Below, piece after piece: positions 1-6,950 of a stretch of 8,986 nucleotides of DNA. The DNA is from Gammaproteobacteria bacterium (GTDB lineage: Bacteria > Pseudomonadota > Gammaproteobacteria > JAABTG01). A model generated the notes under the pieces. That model saw only the letters and a list, made by a program, of their open reading frames with translations. It had not been told where the DNA came from and ran no database searches. The position numbers and the translations under genes are program-made. The stretch lies in contig JASJBY010000173.1 in assembly GCA_030066245.1 (NCBI GenBank), positions 1 to 8,986 of the forward strand. Direction: 5' to 3'. Each line of letters opens with the position of its first letter. Position 1 is the first letter of the stretch.

Positions 1-220
1 CGGGCCCCCATTTTCTTTTGTTTTCGCCGCAGGCTTCTACACTGAACCGAGAGCCGCAGGGTTGGGGGTCGATGCACCTGCGTTAGCCTTGCCGGGAAAG
101 GGACCCCAACAGCGTAGCTGTCCGGGACGCAGGTCGCGGGCAACCGATGCCGGTTCCCCGCAACGCAACCGCGACGGAGGGGCACGTGAGTGCTGAGCCA
201 GTAGCCGTGACAGGAACGCC
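1..220 (+). promoter_or_regulatory. Leader with competing inverted repeats upstream of the hybrid kinase gene
   Basis: No gene is convincing here. Positions 61-70 can pair with 102-110 (9 base pairs with one bulged G). Positions 76-83 can pair perfectly with 127-134 (8 base pairs). These two stems cross each other, so they are either alternatives or a pseudoknot. A small hairpin, ACAGC-GTA-GCTGT at 109-121, fits inside the second stem but conflicts with the first. This pattern suits a structured 5' untranslated region or an attenuation-type switch, but I recognise no known riboswitch class. The first 25 bases are GC-rich followed by a T-rich run (10-25), which could be the tail of an upstream gene's terminator cut by the window edge. 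No sigma-70 promoter is clear. Confidence 0.35.
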
Positions 221-1894
221 ATGAGGGAAGTGACCGAGCATTCCGACCGCGTATTGCTCGTGGATGACAATCCCACCAACCTCCAGGTGCTTTTCAGCAC
301 CCTTGAGGGCCGGGGGCTGCATCTGTTGGCGGCCAAGAACGGCCAAGATGGCCTGAGCGTCGCCGCACGCATGCAGCCTGCCCTCATCCTGCTCGACATC
401 ATGATGCCCGGCATAGACGGCTTCGAGGTATGCCGCCGTCTTAAGCAAGACCCGCTAACCCGAGACGCCGCCGTCATCTTTCTCTCGGCGCTGGACGACA
501 CCGAGTCCAAGGTCAAGGGACTGGGGCTGGGGGCCGTTGACTACATCGCCAAGCCATTTCAGGCCGAAGAGGTGGTGGCGCGGGTGGAAACGCACCTGAA
601 GATCGGACGACTGGAGCGGGAGCTTGCCCGCAGGAATCGAGAGCTGCAGGCAGCCAACCAACGCATCCTGGAGGCCATGGGTGAGGGTCTCTACGGGCTG
701 GATACCGCGGGCCGGATCACATTCGTCAACCCGGCCGCGACGCGAATCACCGGCTGGCCGGAGGCCGAGGTGCTTGGCAGGAATTTCCATAGCCTGCTTC
801 AGCATCGGCACGAGGACGGCAGCCCCTACGCCGAAGAGGATGCGCCCGTTCACACGACGCTGACGAGTGGACGGGCGCAGCGTGTGGAGGAAGTCTTCTG
901 GCGTCGCGACGGCTTGTGCTTTCCGGCTCAGTTCACCAGCACACCTCTTTATTCCGGGGAAGATCTGATTGGCGCAGTCGTGGTTCTCCAGGACATCACT
1001 GAGCGCAGACAGGCGGAGAACGCCCTAAGCGAGAGCCATCGGGCGCTGCTGGAATCACACCAGGCGTTGAAGGAAGCACAGCAGCAACTGGTTCAGGCGG
1101 CGAAGCTGGAGTCGGTCGGGCGTCTCTCGGCGGGAGTTGCCCACGAGGTGAAGAATCCTTTGGCCATTATCCAGCTTGGCGTGGATTTCCTGGGCGGCTC
1201 GCTTCAAAAGGACGAAACTGCCATGTCGGTACTCACCGACATCGGCGACAGCGTGCGACGCGCCGATACCGTGATCAAGGGTTTGCTGGATTTCTCCCGG
1301 GAGAAGAAGCCTGACATGGAGCCGGCCGATCTGAACTGCATCATCGAGGATTCGCTCGCCCTCGTGCGGCATGAGCTCGTTCAACACAACGTTGAGCTCG
1401 CGCAACGGCTTTCCGAGAACTCTGCAGCTGTCCAGCTGGACCGTGATAAGATGCAGCAGGTTTTCATCAACCTGTTCATGAATGCGATTCAGGCCATGGA
1501 CAGGGGCGGCCGATTGGGTGTCACCACGGCCCGCAAGATACTCGACCGCGACGACCTGGAAGGTCCGGAGGATGCGGAGTGTTTACAACCGGGCCAGGCG
1601 GCCGTCATCTGTCACGTGGAAGACACGGGAACAGGAATCCCGGAATCGAAAGTGGACAAGGTATTCGATCCCTTCTTCACCACCAAGCCTGTCGGCAAGG
1701 GCACCGGACTTGGCTTGTCGGTGACGCGAAACATAATCGGTCTGCATGGCGGTACGATTCAGATCAAGAACCGAATCGAAGGTGGCGTGCGTGTCACCCT
1801 CAAGTTCAAAGCCCTAGAAGAGGACCCGCGTGTTGAAGAAGAGAATCCTGATCGTCGACGACGAGACTCAGTTCACTCGGATGGTGAAGCTTAA
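221..1894 (+). CDS. Hybrid sensor histidine kinase (REC-PAS-HisKA-HATPase)
   Basis: A 557-residue cytoplasmic kinase with no membrane segment. The N-terminal receiver domain (about 10-125) has the acidic pair D15/D16, phosphoacceptor D59 in LILLDIMMPG, S89 and K111. A helical linker (130-150) leads to a PAS domain (about 148-262) ending in the usual DITERR. A coiled segment (265-295) precedes the HisKA domain with H308 in HEVKNP. The ATPase domain has the N box around N417/N421, G1 at DTGTGIP (468-474), the F box FDPFFTT (482-488) and G2 GKGTGLGLS (492-500). All catalytic residues are present. An AGGA at 212-215 lies 5 bases before the ATG, and an in-frame stop at 194-196 limits upstream starts. 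The ATPase fold ends near residue 531. The last 20 or so residues are a charged tail encoded by DNA that also encodes the next gene. A receiver before the transmitter suggests its input comes from another kinase or a phosphorelay. The signal sensed is not evident. Confidence 0.95.
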   Translation: MREVTEHSDRVLLVDDNPTNLQVLFSTLEGRGLHLLAAKNGQDGLSVAARMQPALILLDIMMPGIDGFEVCRRLKQDPLTRDAAVIFLSALDDTESKVKGLGLGAVDYIAKPFQAEEVVARVETHLKIGRLERELARRNRELQAANQRILEAMGEGLYGLDTAGRITFVNPAATRITGWPEAEVLGRNFHSLLQHRHEDGSPYAEEDAPVHTTLTSGRAQRVEEVFWRRDGLCFPAQFTSTPLYSGEDLIGAVVVLQDITERRQAENALSESHRALLESHQALKEAQQQLVQAAKLESVGRLSAGVAHEVKNPLAIIQLGVDFLGGSLQKDETAMSVLTDIGDSVRRADTVIKGLLDFSREKKPDMEPADLNCIIEDSLALVRHELVQHNVELAQRLSENSAAVQLDRDKMQQVFINLFMNAIQAMDRGGRLGVTTARKILDRDDLEGPEDAECLQPGQAAVICHVEDTGTGIPESKVDKVFDPFFTTKPVGKGTGLGLSVTRNIIGLHGGTIQIKNRIEGGVRVTLKFKALEEDPRVEEENPDRRRRDSVHSDGEA

Positions 1895-2207
1895 CCTGGA
1901 GCGCACAGGTAAGTACGAGGTCAGAGAGGAGAACGAAGGACGCAGAGCCATGGATGCCGCGCGCGAGTTCCGTCCGGACCTCGTGCTGCTGGACGTGATG
2001 ATGCCGGATATGGAAGGCAGCGACGTGGCGGCCGTGTTTCGGGACGACGCCATGCTGTCCCATATCAAGATCGTGTTCCTGACTGCCATCGTCACCAAGG
2101 AGGAAACCCAGCCGACCGGCAGCACCATCGCGGGCAACGTGTTTCTTGCCAAGCCGGTAAAAACCGAGGATCTCGTTACCTGTATCGAGAACGCCCTGAA
2201 GGCCTGA
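1830..2207 (+). CDS. Single-domain response regulator (CheY-like receiver)
   Basis: A 125-residue stand-alone receiver. It has the acidic pocket D10/D11 (RILIVDDE), phosphoacceptor D55 in LVLLDVMMPD, T85 (VFLTA) and K108 (FLAKPV), so it should be phosphorylatable. There is no DNA-binding or enzymatic output domain. It must therefore act by protein contact or as a phosphorelay intermediate. The GTG start at 1830 is required because the first beta strand begins at residue 5 and the next in-frame start (residue 18) would remove it. A purine-rich stretch at 1817-1824 can serve as the ribosome site. The start lies 65 bases inside the upstream kinase gene in a different frame, which implies co-transcription and probably translational coupling. 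The natural kinase partner is the gene upstream. The 3' end runs 32 bases into the convergent gene on the minus strand. Confidence 0.93.
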   Translation: MLKKRILIVDDETQFTRMVKLNLERTGKYEVREENEGRRAMDAAREFRPDLVLLDVMMPDMEGSDVAAVFRDDAMLSHIKIVFLTAIVTKEETQPTGSTIAGNVFLAKPVKTEDLVTCIENALKA

Positions 2208-2688
2208 AATTTCCTGCCCAGCTTGCGTCCTCCCTGTCGACCGGGCTCAGTTGCACGCGGATCCTGATCCGCTCGCCCGGGTCGTGGTCCATCCGGGTCA
2301 CCAGCCTTTCACTGCCGTACGCGTACTCCACCCGGTAGCCGGCGATTTCGTGCCGATGCCTGTAGCGCTTGACGGTGCCGCAGCGGTCTTCTTCCGCAGA
2401 GAGCCCTGCCCAGAATTGTCTGTCCTCGTTCACCGCCGCGCTGATTGACAGCTGCGGGCGACCGCTGCGCACGTCGCCCACAGCTCTCCAGGCACCCCTG
2501 CGGTCGCGTTCGTCCCGAGCGCAGATCCGCTCCTGGACAGGCACCCTTCGACTTTCGACGATCGGTGTGACGTCCAGGACGGGTACGTGCTCGTAATAGG
2601 TCTCGGCGCCAGCCGCCACGGTCATTCCCCACAACAGGCCGGCGGTGATGCCGTGCATGACGTAACGGATCTTATTGTGGTTGAGCAT
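2176..2688 (-). CDS. Secreted protein related to glycine-zipper surface-antigen proteins, zipper missing (gene H)
   Basis: A 170-residue predicted periplasmic protein, last in the minus-strand cluster. A signal peptide spans about 1-28 (AGLLWGMTVAAGA). Mature residues 32-56 (YEHVPVLDVTPIVESRRVPV...C) resemble the segment that opens many 17-kDa-antigen/glycine-zipper-2TM proteins. Residues 117-149 (GYRVEYAYGSERLVTRMDHDPGERIRIRV) resemble the segment that closes them. The glycine-rich hairpin normally between these blocks is absent. In its place is a polar stretch (57-110) rich in Arg, Asp and Glu. C56 and C103 could form a disulfide. The start chosen has GGAGG at 2698-2702, 9 bases upstream. 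A longer reading from 2736 would overlap gene G and lacks such a site. It lies 44 bases after gene G, probably in the same transcript. Function is unknown; the family likeness is by eye. Confidence 0.78.
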   Translation of the reverse strand: MLNHNKIRYVMHGITAGLLWGMTVAAGAETYYEHVPVLDVTPIVESRRVPVQERICARDERDRRGAWRAVGDVRSGRPQLSISAAVNEDRQFWAGLSAEEDRCGTVKRYRHRHEIAGYRVEYAYGSERLVTRMDHDPGERIRIRVQLSPVDREDASWAGNFRPSGRSRYR

Positions 2689-2732
2689 CTTTCGGTTCCT
2701 CCAACCCAAGGCGTGGTGTCTATAGCCGGCGG

Positions 2733-3518
2733 TCAATCCATGTGAAACCCGGCTTGGGCCAGCATCCGTTTGCTTGCGCGAAGCTCCGGCTCGTCGGCAT
2801 AGAGCAGCAGGACGCGAAATCGGCCGCTGCCTGCTCTGAACCAGTCGAGCCGCAGCTTCGGTTGGCTGTCTTTAAGGGACTGCACGAAAGCCTGTGCCCG
2901 ATACGGCTGCTGAAACACGAGCAGCTCCAACTTGCCCTCGCTGCGATACGGTGTTTTGCCCTGGCGGCCAGCGCGGCCGAGCACGTAGCTGAGGTGCCGG
3001 TAGATGTAACCGCTGTACCACCGGGCGCCGTCGGGGATGCGCCGCGCGTCTGCGACAATTCGCCGCGGCCCGTAGTTGTAAGCGGCCAGGGCCAGGTGCA
3101 GATCACCCTCGTAGTGCTGCAGCAGCTGCTTCAGATAACGGGTGCCGGCATCCACGTTCTTGCACGGATCGTAGAGCTCGCTGAGGCGCTTGAGCCCCAG
3201 GTCCCGAGCTGTGTCGGGCCAGAGGATCTGCATCAAGCCGTGGGCGTTGGCATGCGAGCGGGCGTTGGGGTCGAAGTCGCTTTCCCCGCGGGCAACGGCC
3301 AGCAGCAGGGATAGCGGCAGGCCGTGCCTGGTCGCCGCCCGTCGAAAGCAGTGCTGGTAGGGAAAGCTCTGTGCGGGATCACGAGACGCATCGCGGCGCA
3401 GATAATCCCGCCACGCCGTCGACAGATCCACTGCTTTGCCATTGGCGGCCGCCGCCGGTTCCACGAGCCAGGCGATGAGCAGCACAAGCAGGCGAACCGA
3501 TCCCAGCCAGCTCATCAT
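2733..3518 (-). CDS. Lytic transglycosylase (SLT family) with C-terminal SPOR-like domain (gene G)
   Basis: A 261-residue periplasmic enzyme predicted to cleave the MurNAc-GlcNAc bond of peptidoglycan, forming 1,6-anhydro-MurNAc ends. A signal peptide spans about 1-25 (LLVLLIAWLVEPAAAA). The SLT domain (about 53-180) shows catalytic E79 in ARGESDFDPNA, GLMQI (94-98), NVDAGTRYL (121-129) and AAYNYG (145-150), all in canonical order. Residues 197-259 look like a SPOR fold: a strand (LELLVFQQ), a helix (YRAQAFVQSL), a strand ending GSGRFRVLLLY, then a helix (DEPELRASKRMLAQAG). SPOR domains bind glycan strands stripped of stem peptides, so this would help target or retain the enzyme. The ATG at 3518 overlaps the stop of gene F by 4 bases (ATGA), with GGAG (3527-3530) 8 bases upstream. 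A second ATG follows immediately and could be used. The SLT call is firm; the SPOR call is from pattern only. Confidence 0.92.
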   Translation of the reverse strand: MMSWLGSVRLLVLLIAWLVEPAAAANGKAVDLSTAWRDYLRRDASRDPAQSFPYQHCFRRAATRHGLPLSLLLAVARGESDFDPNARSHANAHGLMQILWPDTARDLGLKRLSELYDPCKNVDAGTRYLKQLLQHYEGDLHLALAAYNYGPRRIVADARRIPDGARWYSGYIYRHLSYVLGRAGRQGKTPYRSEGKLELLVFQQPYRAQAFVQSLKDSQPKLRLDWFRAGSGRFRVLLLYADEPELRASKRMLAQAGFHMD

Positions 3519-4063
3519 GGCCCGCGCTCCACAAGTTGCAGGCCCGTCGCTGCCGCGATTCGATCTAGCCGGGACTGCCGCTCCCGTTCGTTCAGATAGG
3601 CGAACGCCACCTCGTAGTGGCCGCTGCCGACGCGCAGCACTCGAAAATCCAAGCCGGTCGCCTGCGCCAGGCGCTCCGCAAAGCCGTTCGCGGAGAATTC
3701 GCTGCGGAAGGGATTCCAGAAGACGTGCCAGCGGGGTTCCGGGGGTGGGACCGGTGGCCCGGGCAGTGCCGCCGCGCTGGGTGGAGCCTGACGGGGGGCG
3801 GTGCCCGTGAGCGCCGGCGCAGGGCCCGGTGGCGAGGGCCGCGCCGGGGGCTTGACGACCTGGTGCGTGGCTGTTGGCGCTAGCGGAGGCGGCGCAACGG
3901 AAGCATCCCCGGGAGCGGGCACTTTTTCCAGCCCCTCCAAAAGCATGGACACGCTTTCCACGACGGGTTGCCGGTAGGGCGCCAGCGCCGGCAGGTCCGT
4001 GAACGTCAGCAGCGCCACCAGGGCCACCGCGCTACCGAACAGAAATCCCATCAGTCTCAGCAT
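3515..4063 (-). CDS. Membrane-anchored SPOR-like protein with proline-rich linker (gene F)
   Basis: A 182-residue single-pass inner-membrane protein. The N-terminal hydrophobic segment at about 4-22 (LMGFLFGSAVALVALLTF) is an uncleaved anchor or a signal. A Pro/Ala-rich linker follows (about 48-110). The C-terminal domain (111-180) has the strand-helix-strand-strand-helix-strand order of SPOR: WHVFWNPF, a helix with FAERLAQATG, DFRVLRVGSGHYEVAFAY, a helix ERQSRLDRIAAATG, then LQLVE. This matches cell-division SPOR proteins such as DamX, DedD and FtsN in layout, though no septal partner is nearby. The start at 4063 has AGAGGA 7-8 bases upstream and places the membrane segment at the terminus. 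A longer reading from 4108 would add 15 polar residues and overlap gene E. Translationally coupled to gene G, which has a similar C-terminal domain. Confidence 0.85.
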   Translation of the reverse strand: MLRLMGFLFGSAVALVALLTFTDLPALAPYRQPVVESVSMLLEGLEKVPAPGDASVAPPPLAPTATHQVVKPPARPSPPGPAPALTGTAPRQAPPSAAALPGPPVPPPEPRWHVFWNPFRSEFSANGFAERLAQATGLDFRVLRVGSGHYEVAFAYLNERERQSRLDRIAAATGLQLVERGP

Positions 4064-4088
4064 GGTCTCGTCCTCTTGTCGGCGCTGA

Positions 4089-5615
4089 TCAGGGGCTGTA
4101 GCGGACACGGATGGCCTGCCAGTCCGATTGCATGGGATGGGTCTGCAACAGGTCTTCCAGGCGCACCAGCCAGCTGTCCATCCGGGGCCCGGTTGATTGA
4201 CGGCCGGCGTCGCAGTCGCTGGCCAGTTGCTGCATATGGGCGGTTACCTGCCTTCGCAGCTGGCTGCCGCTCACGGCAACTGCGTACAAGGTTGCCGCTT
4301 CTGATGCTCGGTAACCCTGCTGCTCGCCAGGGGCGGTCACGATCCTCAGGCGACTGCCGCGGCCTCCCGAGCCTGGCTCGGTCTGCGGGCTGCGGCAGCT
4401 GGCGGGGTGCAGCCGCCGCAGCCCGGCATCAGGGCTGTGGCGGAGCAGGAACAGCCGGGCGTCGTCGGCAACGTCCACTTGCACGGCGACGCAGTCGTTC
4501 GCCGCCACGTGGTTGCCAGCCGGTTCGAAATCGACGGCGGCGCCGCAGGGCCCCGGCTCTCTCGGGCTGACCAGCTGAAGTCCCGATAGCAACGGTGTCG
4601 AGATGGCGGCTGCCCGAGTCGGGGGCTGCTCCTCGTCGCTGCCAGGGCGTTGCCCGGGGTTCAGGCGCACGTAAGCCTCGGTGTCGATGCGCTGGTGGCC
4701 CTCACGACTGCGTAGCGATGTCCATATCTGGTGAAGATTGCCGTGGATCGGGTGCTTCTTCCCCTGCAGAATCAGGACGGCGCGGCTGGCGTCGTCAGTG
4801 GCGCGAACCGCCCGGAAGCGGGCGAGGTAGTTCTCCACCAGCTCCAGCGTGGTGCGCAGTTGCGGGTCGCTGCCTGGGGGCGACGCCAGGTGCACGAGCC
4901 GTTCCTCGTTTGGATCGCCGCGGAGCAGGCAGCTCAGGTTGCCCGCCAGATAGGCGGCCAACAGGTCCAGCTGGTCCGGTCCAAACGGCAGCACGCGCAG
5001 TCCTCGCAGGTACTCGTCGGGGTGCCTCTGCCGCCATGCGGAGGCCTGGGCCGCGCTGAGCCGGCCCTGCCAGTGTTTGCTGAAGCCGGCGACCCAGGTC
5101 TCGTCCCGCAGGTCCAGGGCACGGACCCGGGCCCGCACTTCGCCGCCGGGCACAGGGCTGATATCAATCCCAATGAAATAGTGCACCGCGCGGCTGTCCC
5201 GGCAGTCCGCCTGTGTAGGACGGCGGTGATGTCGCCAGGGGCGCACCGCAGGCCGCCAGTGCAGATTGACGCCGGGGGTCTCCAACAGACTGTCCATGAC
5301 CCGGGAGCGCAGAGAGTGGCTCAGGGCGTCTATGTCCGGTAGAACATCGGCCCCGGTCATGGCCACTAGGAGCACGGGCTCGCCCTTGAAGCGCGGGTGT
5401 CTGGCGAGCTGCTCGGCGAGAGAAGGCGTCAAGGACCCGTCCACCCATGCGAACAAGCCCTGATCGGCCGTGGTCAGGTCGCCGCCGGTTCGGGTCGGAT
5501 TCGACTGGCAGCCTGCCGCGAGGCCGAGCGCCATGCAGAGCAGCAGGCACCCGACCCTACGCTGGAGGGCTGGCAGGGCGGCAGGACCGGAATGAACTTC
5601 AGTGTGGACGCTCAT
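4089..5615 (-). CDS. Large lipoprotein with FlgO-like and DUF4384-like regions (gene E)
   Basis: A 508-residue predicted lipoprotein. A lipobox LAAGC places the lipidated cysteine at C36. The following residues are QSN, with no Asp at +2, which favours outer-membrane sorting. Residues about 75-235 (GEPVLLVAMTG..., then a Ser/Leu/Arg-rich helix, then AVHYFIGIDISPVPGGEVRARVRALDLRDETWV) recall the periplasmic lipoprotein fold of FlgO, CsgG and LpoB-type proteins, in which a strand is followed by activity against a set of L-chains. Residues about 355-450 (VAVQVDVADDARLFLLRHSPDAGLRRLHP...) recall DUF4384, often found beside signalling and envelope genes. Several cysteines occur (C138, C229, C357, C375, C407, C468). 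The ATG at 5615 overlaps the gene D stop by 4 bases. There is only a weak GGGG ribosome site, consistent with coupling. Domain assignments are tentative; lipoprotein status is secure. Confidence 0.85.
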   Translation of the reverse strand: MSVHTEVHSGPAALPALQRRVGCLLLCMALGLAAGCQSNPTRTGGDLTTADQGLFAWVDGSLTPSLAEQLARHPRFKGEPVLLVAMTGADVLPDIDALSHSLRSRVMDSLLETPGVNLHWRPAVRPWRHHRRPTQADCRDSRAVHYFIGIDISPVPGGEVRARVRALDLRDETWVAGFSKHWQGRLSAAQASAWRQRHPDEYLRGLRVLPFGPDQLDLLAAYLAGNLSCLLRGDPNEERLVHLASPPGSDPQLRTTLELVENYLARFRAVRATDDASRAVLILQGKKHPIHGNLHQIWTSLRSREGHQRIDTEAYVRLNPGQRPGSDEEQPPTRAAAISTPLLSGLQLVSPREPGPCGAAVDFEPAGNHVAANDCVAVQVDVADDARLFLLRHSPDAGLRRLHPASCRSPQTEPGSGGRGSRLRIVTAPGEQQGYRASEAATLYAVAVSGSQLRRQVTAHMQQLASDCDAGRQSTGPRMDSWLVRLEDLLQTHPMQSDWQAIRVRYSP

Positions 5616-6250
5616 GGTGTAGCCCCGTTGCCTGGCTGGTCGCTGTCTTCTCGATGCACATCACCGCTGCCCTGAATGACCAGCGTACCGCCGGCGGCGG
5701 AGCGCAGGAGCCGGCTGATGGCCTCGGCCGTGGAGTCGGGCAAGGTGACTCCCCAGGTGACGTCCCCACCGGGCTGGGCTCGCTGAAGCAATGCCCGGAC
5801 CAGGCGTGCGGGCACGGTGTCGGCGTTCATCACGTGCATTCTCTCGGGGGCGGCAGCCCGTGCGAAGGCCGGCCCGCCGGGCCCGGGGGAGAGCCGCCAA
5901 GTGTCCTTTTGGGCCAGGGCGTAGAGCTTGACCCCTCCGCTTCTCACCAGCCGTTGCAGCGCCGCGTCGGAGGCAAAACGCAGCGCGAACCCCTGTGTCG
6001 CCGACCGGGGGGCAGGGCCCGCGGCCTGCGCTGGGGCTGCCCGCGGCTTGGGCGACCGTTGCGCTTCGGGCGCGGAAAGCTGTGTGGGCGTGGCTGGCGG
6101 AGGAGGCGGCAGGTTCTGCCGGCGGGCATCCCTTGCTGGCGTCGGCGGCTCGGACTGCGTAGGTAGGCTCTGTACGAGCGCGAAGACAGCCATCAGGCAG
6201 AAAGCCAGGATAGCCATGAAGCGCATCACGTCGGTCTGTAAATCTTCCAT
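5612..6250 (-). CDS. Small ExbD/TolR/MotB-like stator partner with novel periplasmic domain (gene D)
   Basis: A 212-residue single-pass protein. A very short cytoplasmic N-terminus (MEDLQT) places Asp7 directly before the only membrane helix (about 8-29, VMRFMAILAFCLMAVFALVQS). This matches the protonatable Asp found at the base of the helix in ExbD, TolR and MotB. A Pro/Ala-rich linker follows (31-85), then a periplasmic domain (88-195) starting GFALRFASDAALQRLV. That domain resembles neither the OmpA peptidoglycan-binding domain of MotB nor the TolR/ExbD C-terminal fold as far as I can read it. The start at 6250 has AGGGAGG (6259-6265) 8 bases upstream. A longer reading from 6319 would overlap gene C and put 23 polar residues before the helix. 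It follows the channel gene by 13 bases, the usual order for such pairs. Confidence 0.87.
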   Translation of the reverse strand: MEDLQTDVMRFMAILAFCLMAVFALVQSLPTQSEPPTPARDARRQNLPPPPPATPTQLSAPEAQRSPKPRAAPAQAAGPAPRSATQGFALRFASDAALQRLVRSGGVKLYALAQKDTWRLSPGPGGPAFARAAAPERMHVMNADTVPARLVRALLQRAQPGGDVTWGVTLPDSTAEAISRLLRSAAGGTLVIQGSGDVHREDSDQPGNGATP

Positions 6251-6263
6251 ACCGCCGGCCTCC

Positions 6264-6941
6264 CTAGCGCGCTCCGTCCCCCGGTCTCCGCTCCAAGCTT
6301 GTCTGTGCATGGTTCCCAACCTCCGTCGCCGGCCGAGGCTCGTGCAGCCCCGCCAGGTGTTGCTCTATGCGGATCAGCGTGGCAGAGATGGCATCGCCCT
6401 GGGCGCGGGCGGTCTGGTCGTAGTATCGGCGCAGCGCCGCGCCGACGGTCAGGGTCTTGATAATGCGCATGAGATAGCCCCCGACCCCGCCGACAATGGT
6501 GGTGGACAGGGCCAGCAGGATGCCGCCGTCCACCATGCGTTGCAGGACCGCGAACGCGCCGACCGCGGCAGTCGTGTTCGGGTCGCCCAGGGCGAAGAGC
6601 AGGGCGCCGCGCATGCCGATGGCGGTCCAGATCACGCCTATGCCAAAAAACAGGCTGGTCCAGGTGTCGGTGAGCTGGTCCGCATGGCTGATCTCGTCGG
6701 CAGGACCGGATTCGTCCAGGCCCCGCCGAAGGCGCCCCAGGCTGTGGACGAACAGGACCAGCACCACGACGAACACCGGCACGGACAGTCCCAGGTTGTC
6801 GCGAGTCCAGGCGAGGACGGCGGCCGGTTCGAGCCCGCCGACAGGCGTGTCCCGCAGCTGCGTCAGAAGGAGCAGCACCAGGATGGCTGCGGCGCCGCCG
6901 ACGAAGCCCCCGAGAAAGCCGCGCTTACTCGCCGATTGCAT
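6264..6941 (-). CDS. MotA/TolQ/ExbB-family proton channel protein (gene C)
   Basis: A 225-residue inner-membrane protein with four hydrophobic segments at about 10-28, 51-68, 95-117 and 136-160. The last two carry the family pattern. SLFFGIGVIWTAIGMRGAL (97-115) corresponds to the GllGTviGm helix with T106. MVDGGILLALSTTIVGGVGG (136-155) corresponds to the aLxtTxxGl helix with T147/T148. A short basic loop (RLRRGLDE, 70-77) and a helical C-terminal tail (160-200) with RYYDQTARAQGDAISATLIRIEQHL follow. In this family, pentamers of the channel protein surround two partner helices and use proton flow to drive motion in the periplasm. The ATG at 6941 lies 9 bases after gene B. No strong ribosome site is visible, so translation may depend on coupling. 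Shorter than MotA, nearer TolQ and ExbB in size. The subfamily cannot be named from motifs. Confidence 0.9.
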   Translation of the reverse strand: MQSASKRGFLGGFVGGAAAILVLLLLTQLRDTPVGGLEPAAVLAWTRDNLGLSVPVFVVVLVLFVHSLGRLRRGLDESGPADEISHADQLTDTWTSLFFGIGVIWTAIGMRGALLFALGDPNTTAAVGAFAVLQRMVDGGILLALSTTIVGGVGGYLMRIIKTLTVGAALRRYYDQTARAQGDAISATLIRIEQHLAGLHEPRPATEVGNHAQTSLERRPGDGAR

Positions 6942-6950
6942 GGCGCTTTG

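Noticed and set aside
1..25. Intrinsic terminator of an upstream gene
   Set aside because: A GC-rich stretch followed by T-rich sequence is suggestive, but the other half of any stem lies outside the window, so it cannot be supported.
61..150. Possible cyclic-di-GMP (GEMM) or cobalamin riboswitch in the leader
   Set aside because: A GGGACGCAGG stretch recalls part of GEMM-I, but the other conserved blocks and their order are missing. No B12 box is present.
37..516. Minus-strand open frame over the kinase leader and receiver domain
   Set aside because: It is antisense to a clear receiver domain, has a composition rich in Arg, Ser and Pro, and shows no motif.
5612..6941. Channel pair as Tol-Pal, TonB-ExbBD, flagellar MotAB or Zorya ZorAB
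   Set aside because: There is no TolA, TolB, Pal or TonB. Protein D has no recognisable OmpA domain. There are no flagellar genes. Protein C lacks the long C-terminal tail of ZorA, and no ZorC or ZorD is nearby.
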